From the NCBI GenBank assembly GCA_041648895.1, contig JBAZOB010000011.1, forward strand, positions 1 through 33,198: DNA of 33,198 nt, written 5' to 3'. Positions 32,064 to 33,198 of this stretch are shown here, one piece after another; the first letter of the stretch is position 1; every line of letters begins with the position of its first letter. A program made the position numbers and the translations under genes. The notes beneath the pieces were generated by a model. It was not told where the DNA came from and ran no database searches. It saw nothing but the letters and a program-made list of their open reading frames with translations. This DNA is from JBAZOB01 sp041648895. GTDB lineage: Bacteria; Patescibacteriota; JAHJAL01.

Positions 32064-32853
32064 TTTTGACTCCCAGTCTAAACATTAACTCCGCCCCTAC
32101 TCCCACCACTAAAAGCCAAATCAATTGGACAATTAAACTTTGCTCAAAAGCGGCCCAACTGAAATTGATCATGGTGGCGCTGGCATTATAAAACATTTGT
32201 CCAAACGGCAATAGATAAATAATTTTCTGCCAATAGATCGGAAATAAAGCCAAAGGCAAAATCTGCCCGCCAAAAACCATTTGCCCCTTTTGATAGATCC
32301 AATGCAAGGAAGATATATCCTCCAGCCAGAAAGCCGACAAACCAATTATCATCGAAAACAAAAAATTCAACACCAAACCAAAAATCAACAAAATTATCCC
32401 CAATAATATTCCGACTAAACTTATTTTCACCACTCCCACCAAAACCACCGCCGCCAAGACCCCGATCACCAAGTTAGCCACCAAATTAGCCCAACATCGC
32501 CCCAAATAACCAAACAGATGAAATAAAATATATGAATATGGTTTATTGACGGAATAAGCCAATGTACCCGACTTAACTTCCTCCTCAATTAATTTCGATA
32601 CCAGCGGCCGAGTCGATGACGCAAATGACTGGGTCAACATCAACACCCAAATCACCATGGCCACTGACATCCCACCCACCTGACTTTGACCGGTATATTC
32701 ATAGGTCACTGTATAAAGTTGAGTAAAAATCCAAATCCGAAAAATTATTGTGCCGGCCCGGCTAAGCAAACTGACCAAGTAAGTCAGGGTATCTTGATAA
32801 GCGATTTTGCTTATTTCCAGATATTTATCAAATTTTAACCACCAGGCGCTCAT
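32041..32853 (-). CDS. ABC-2 type permease (PF06182/COG4587-like) of the second exporter
   Basis: A 270-residue membrane protein with about six hydrophobic segments. It has the SKIAYQDTLTYLVSLLSRAGTIIFRIWIF opening, the loop SKLIEEEVKSGTLAYSVNKPYSYILF (E+ +GTLAY...KP), and GQILPLALFPIYWQKIIYLLPFGQMFYNA, all matching the COG4587 permease next to the first ATPase. Its ATG overlaps the ATPase stop in an ATGA junction, and its end overlaps the next permease by 23 bp. The three genes are therefore translationally coupled, unlike the first exporter, whose ATPase and permease are separated by a palindrome. Confidence 0.85.
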   Translation of the reverse strand: MSAWWLKFDKYLEISKIAYQDTLTYLVSLLSRAGTIIFRIWIFTQLYTVTYEYTGQSQVGGMSVAMVIWVLMLTQSFASSTRPLVSKLIEEEVKSGTLAYSVNKPYSYILFHLFGYLGRCWANLVANLVIGVLAAVVLVGVVKISLVGILLGIILLIFGLVLNFLFSMIIGLSAFWLEDISSLHWIYQKGQMVFGGQILPLALFPIYWQKIIYLLPFGQMFYNASATMINFSWAAFEQSLIVQLIWLLVVGVGAELMFRLGVKNVSINGG

Positions 32854-33198
32854 GTTTGCTTACTCCGGTAAATATCAGCAATTATCTCTTCCATGGGTTG
32901 ATCATAAATATTAATATCCTTAATACCATAATTATTGACCGCATAACTGAGTAATTTATCCAATAACCCTTTCTCAATATCTACTTCGAATTTAATACTT
33001 CTTTTGGTTCGCGAAATTACTTTACCAAATGATTCATCAAATCCTTCAATCGATTCTGCTACAATAATCTCCACCATTTTTTTCTTTAAATAATTTTGCT
33101 TTAATTTCCAGGTTTTGTCATCAAAAATAATTTGACCATGGTTAATTATTATGGCTCGATTGGCCAGCGACTCAATATCACCCACATCATGAGAAGTC
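32850..33198 (-). CDS. ABC exporter ATP-binding protein, C-terminal part, cut by window edge
   Basis: The frame is open to the window edge. The first readable residues are TSHDVGDIESLANRAIIINHGQII, the switch-histidine (H-loop) region that follows Walker B in ABC ATPases. The next 100 residues form the COG4586-type C-terminal tail also seen in the ATPase at 6587-7570. Walker A, the signature and Walker B lie beyond the window. The stop overlaps the downstream permease start (ATGA). It supplies energy to the second exporter. Confidence 0.9.
   Translation of the reverse strand, partial: TSHDVGDIESLANRAIIINHGQIIFDDKTWKLKQNYLKKKMVEIIVAESIEGFDESFGKVISRTKRSIKFEVDIEKGLLDKLLSYAVNNYGIKDINIYDQPMEEIIADIYRSKQT

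Overview
The window looks like chromosomal DNA of a small-genome bacterium with a Gram-positive-like or reduced envelope, most probably a member of the Candidate Phyla Radiation (Patescibacteria). This is inferred from AT-rich codon use, compact genes with weak Shine-Dalgarno sequences, many membrane-anchored proteins of unknown family, a MurF whose N-terminal domain is replaced by membrane helices, tRNA genes mostly lacking encoded CCA, and low-complexity intergenic tracts. UGA is used as a stop (for example the ParB-like gene ending at 2591), so the UGA-glycine code of some CPR lineages does not apply. No phage, IS, CRISPR array or replication origin was recognised.

Layout. 1-2038 (minus): end of a surface-polysaccharide locus, with a truncated GT4 glycosyltransferase and a polyprenyl-phosphate sugar-1-phosphate transferase. 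2190-3439: terminator, RNase P RNA (rnpB) and a ParB-like-motif protein, all minus. 3684-7570: tRNA-Gly(GCC), then an ABC-2 exporter operon of one ATPase and three permeases, two of them tandem paralogues. 7639-12315 (minus): an envelope operon of alpha/beta hydrolase, murF, ddl and alr. 12424-15746: a small HTH-like remnant, a YhhQ-type transporter, tRNA-Ala(GGC), a PF04020 membrane protein and uvrC. 15777-17061 (plus): a possible structured RNA, tRNA-Arg(TCG) and gpsA. 17080-25438: envelope proteins, including unknown anchored proteins, a DsbA-like thioredoxin-fold protein, an amidase with a DUF4214-like tail, a DUF4153-like protein, a pilin-like/DUF916-like protein, DedA and UppP. 25538-27552: a two-gene operon (AAA ATPase of the DUF4143 type plus an unknown protein) under a consensus promoter with an operator-like palindrome. 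27606-27907: tRNA-His, tRNA-Arg(TCT) and tRNA-Gly(TCC). 28057-31227 (plus): rarA, tRNA-Pro(CGG), a TIM-barrel protein and an MscS channel. 31260-33198 (minus): a second ABC-2 exporter, cut by the window edge.

The genes fit one theme, cell-envelope construction. Alr, Ddl and MurF make and attach D-Ala-D-Ala. UppP and DedA recycle the undecaprenyl carrier. The sugar transferase and GT4 use that carrier. The amidase, the DsbA-like protein and the anchored proteins act on or outside the membrane.

The most unusual structure is non-coding. Two very long, base-perfect palindromes (arms of 96 and 76 nt) each fill the gap between the stop codon of one operon gene and the start of the next (ATPase/permease at 6367-6598; murF/ddl at 9975-10211). 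They share a core of about 23 bp but otherwise differ in sequence, so the hairpin shape is kept while the sequence is not. Two other palindromic elements with a common TTGTCATCC end lie at 3514-3601 and 5409-5550, and short TCCGCC/GGCGGA palindromes recur in rnpB and beside tRNA genes.
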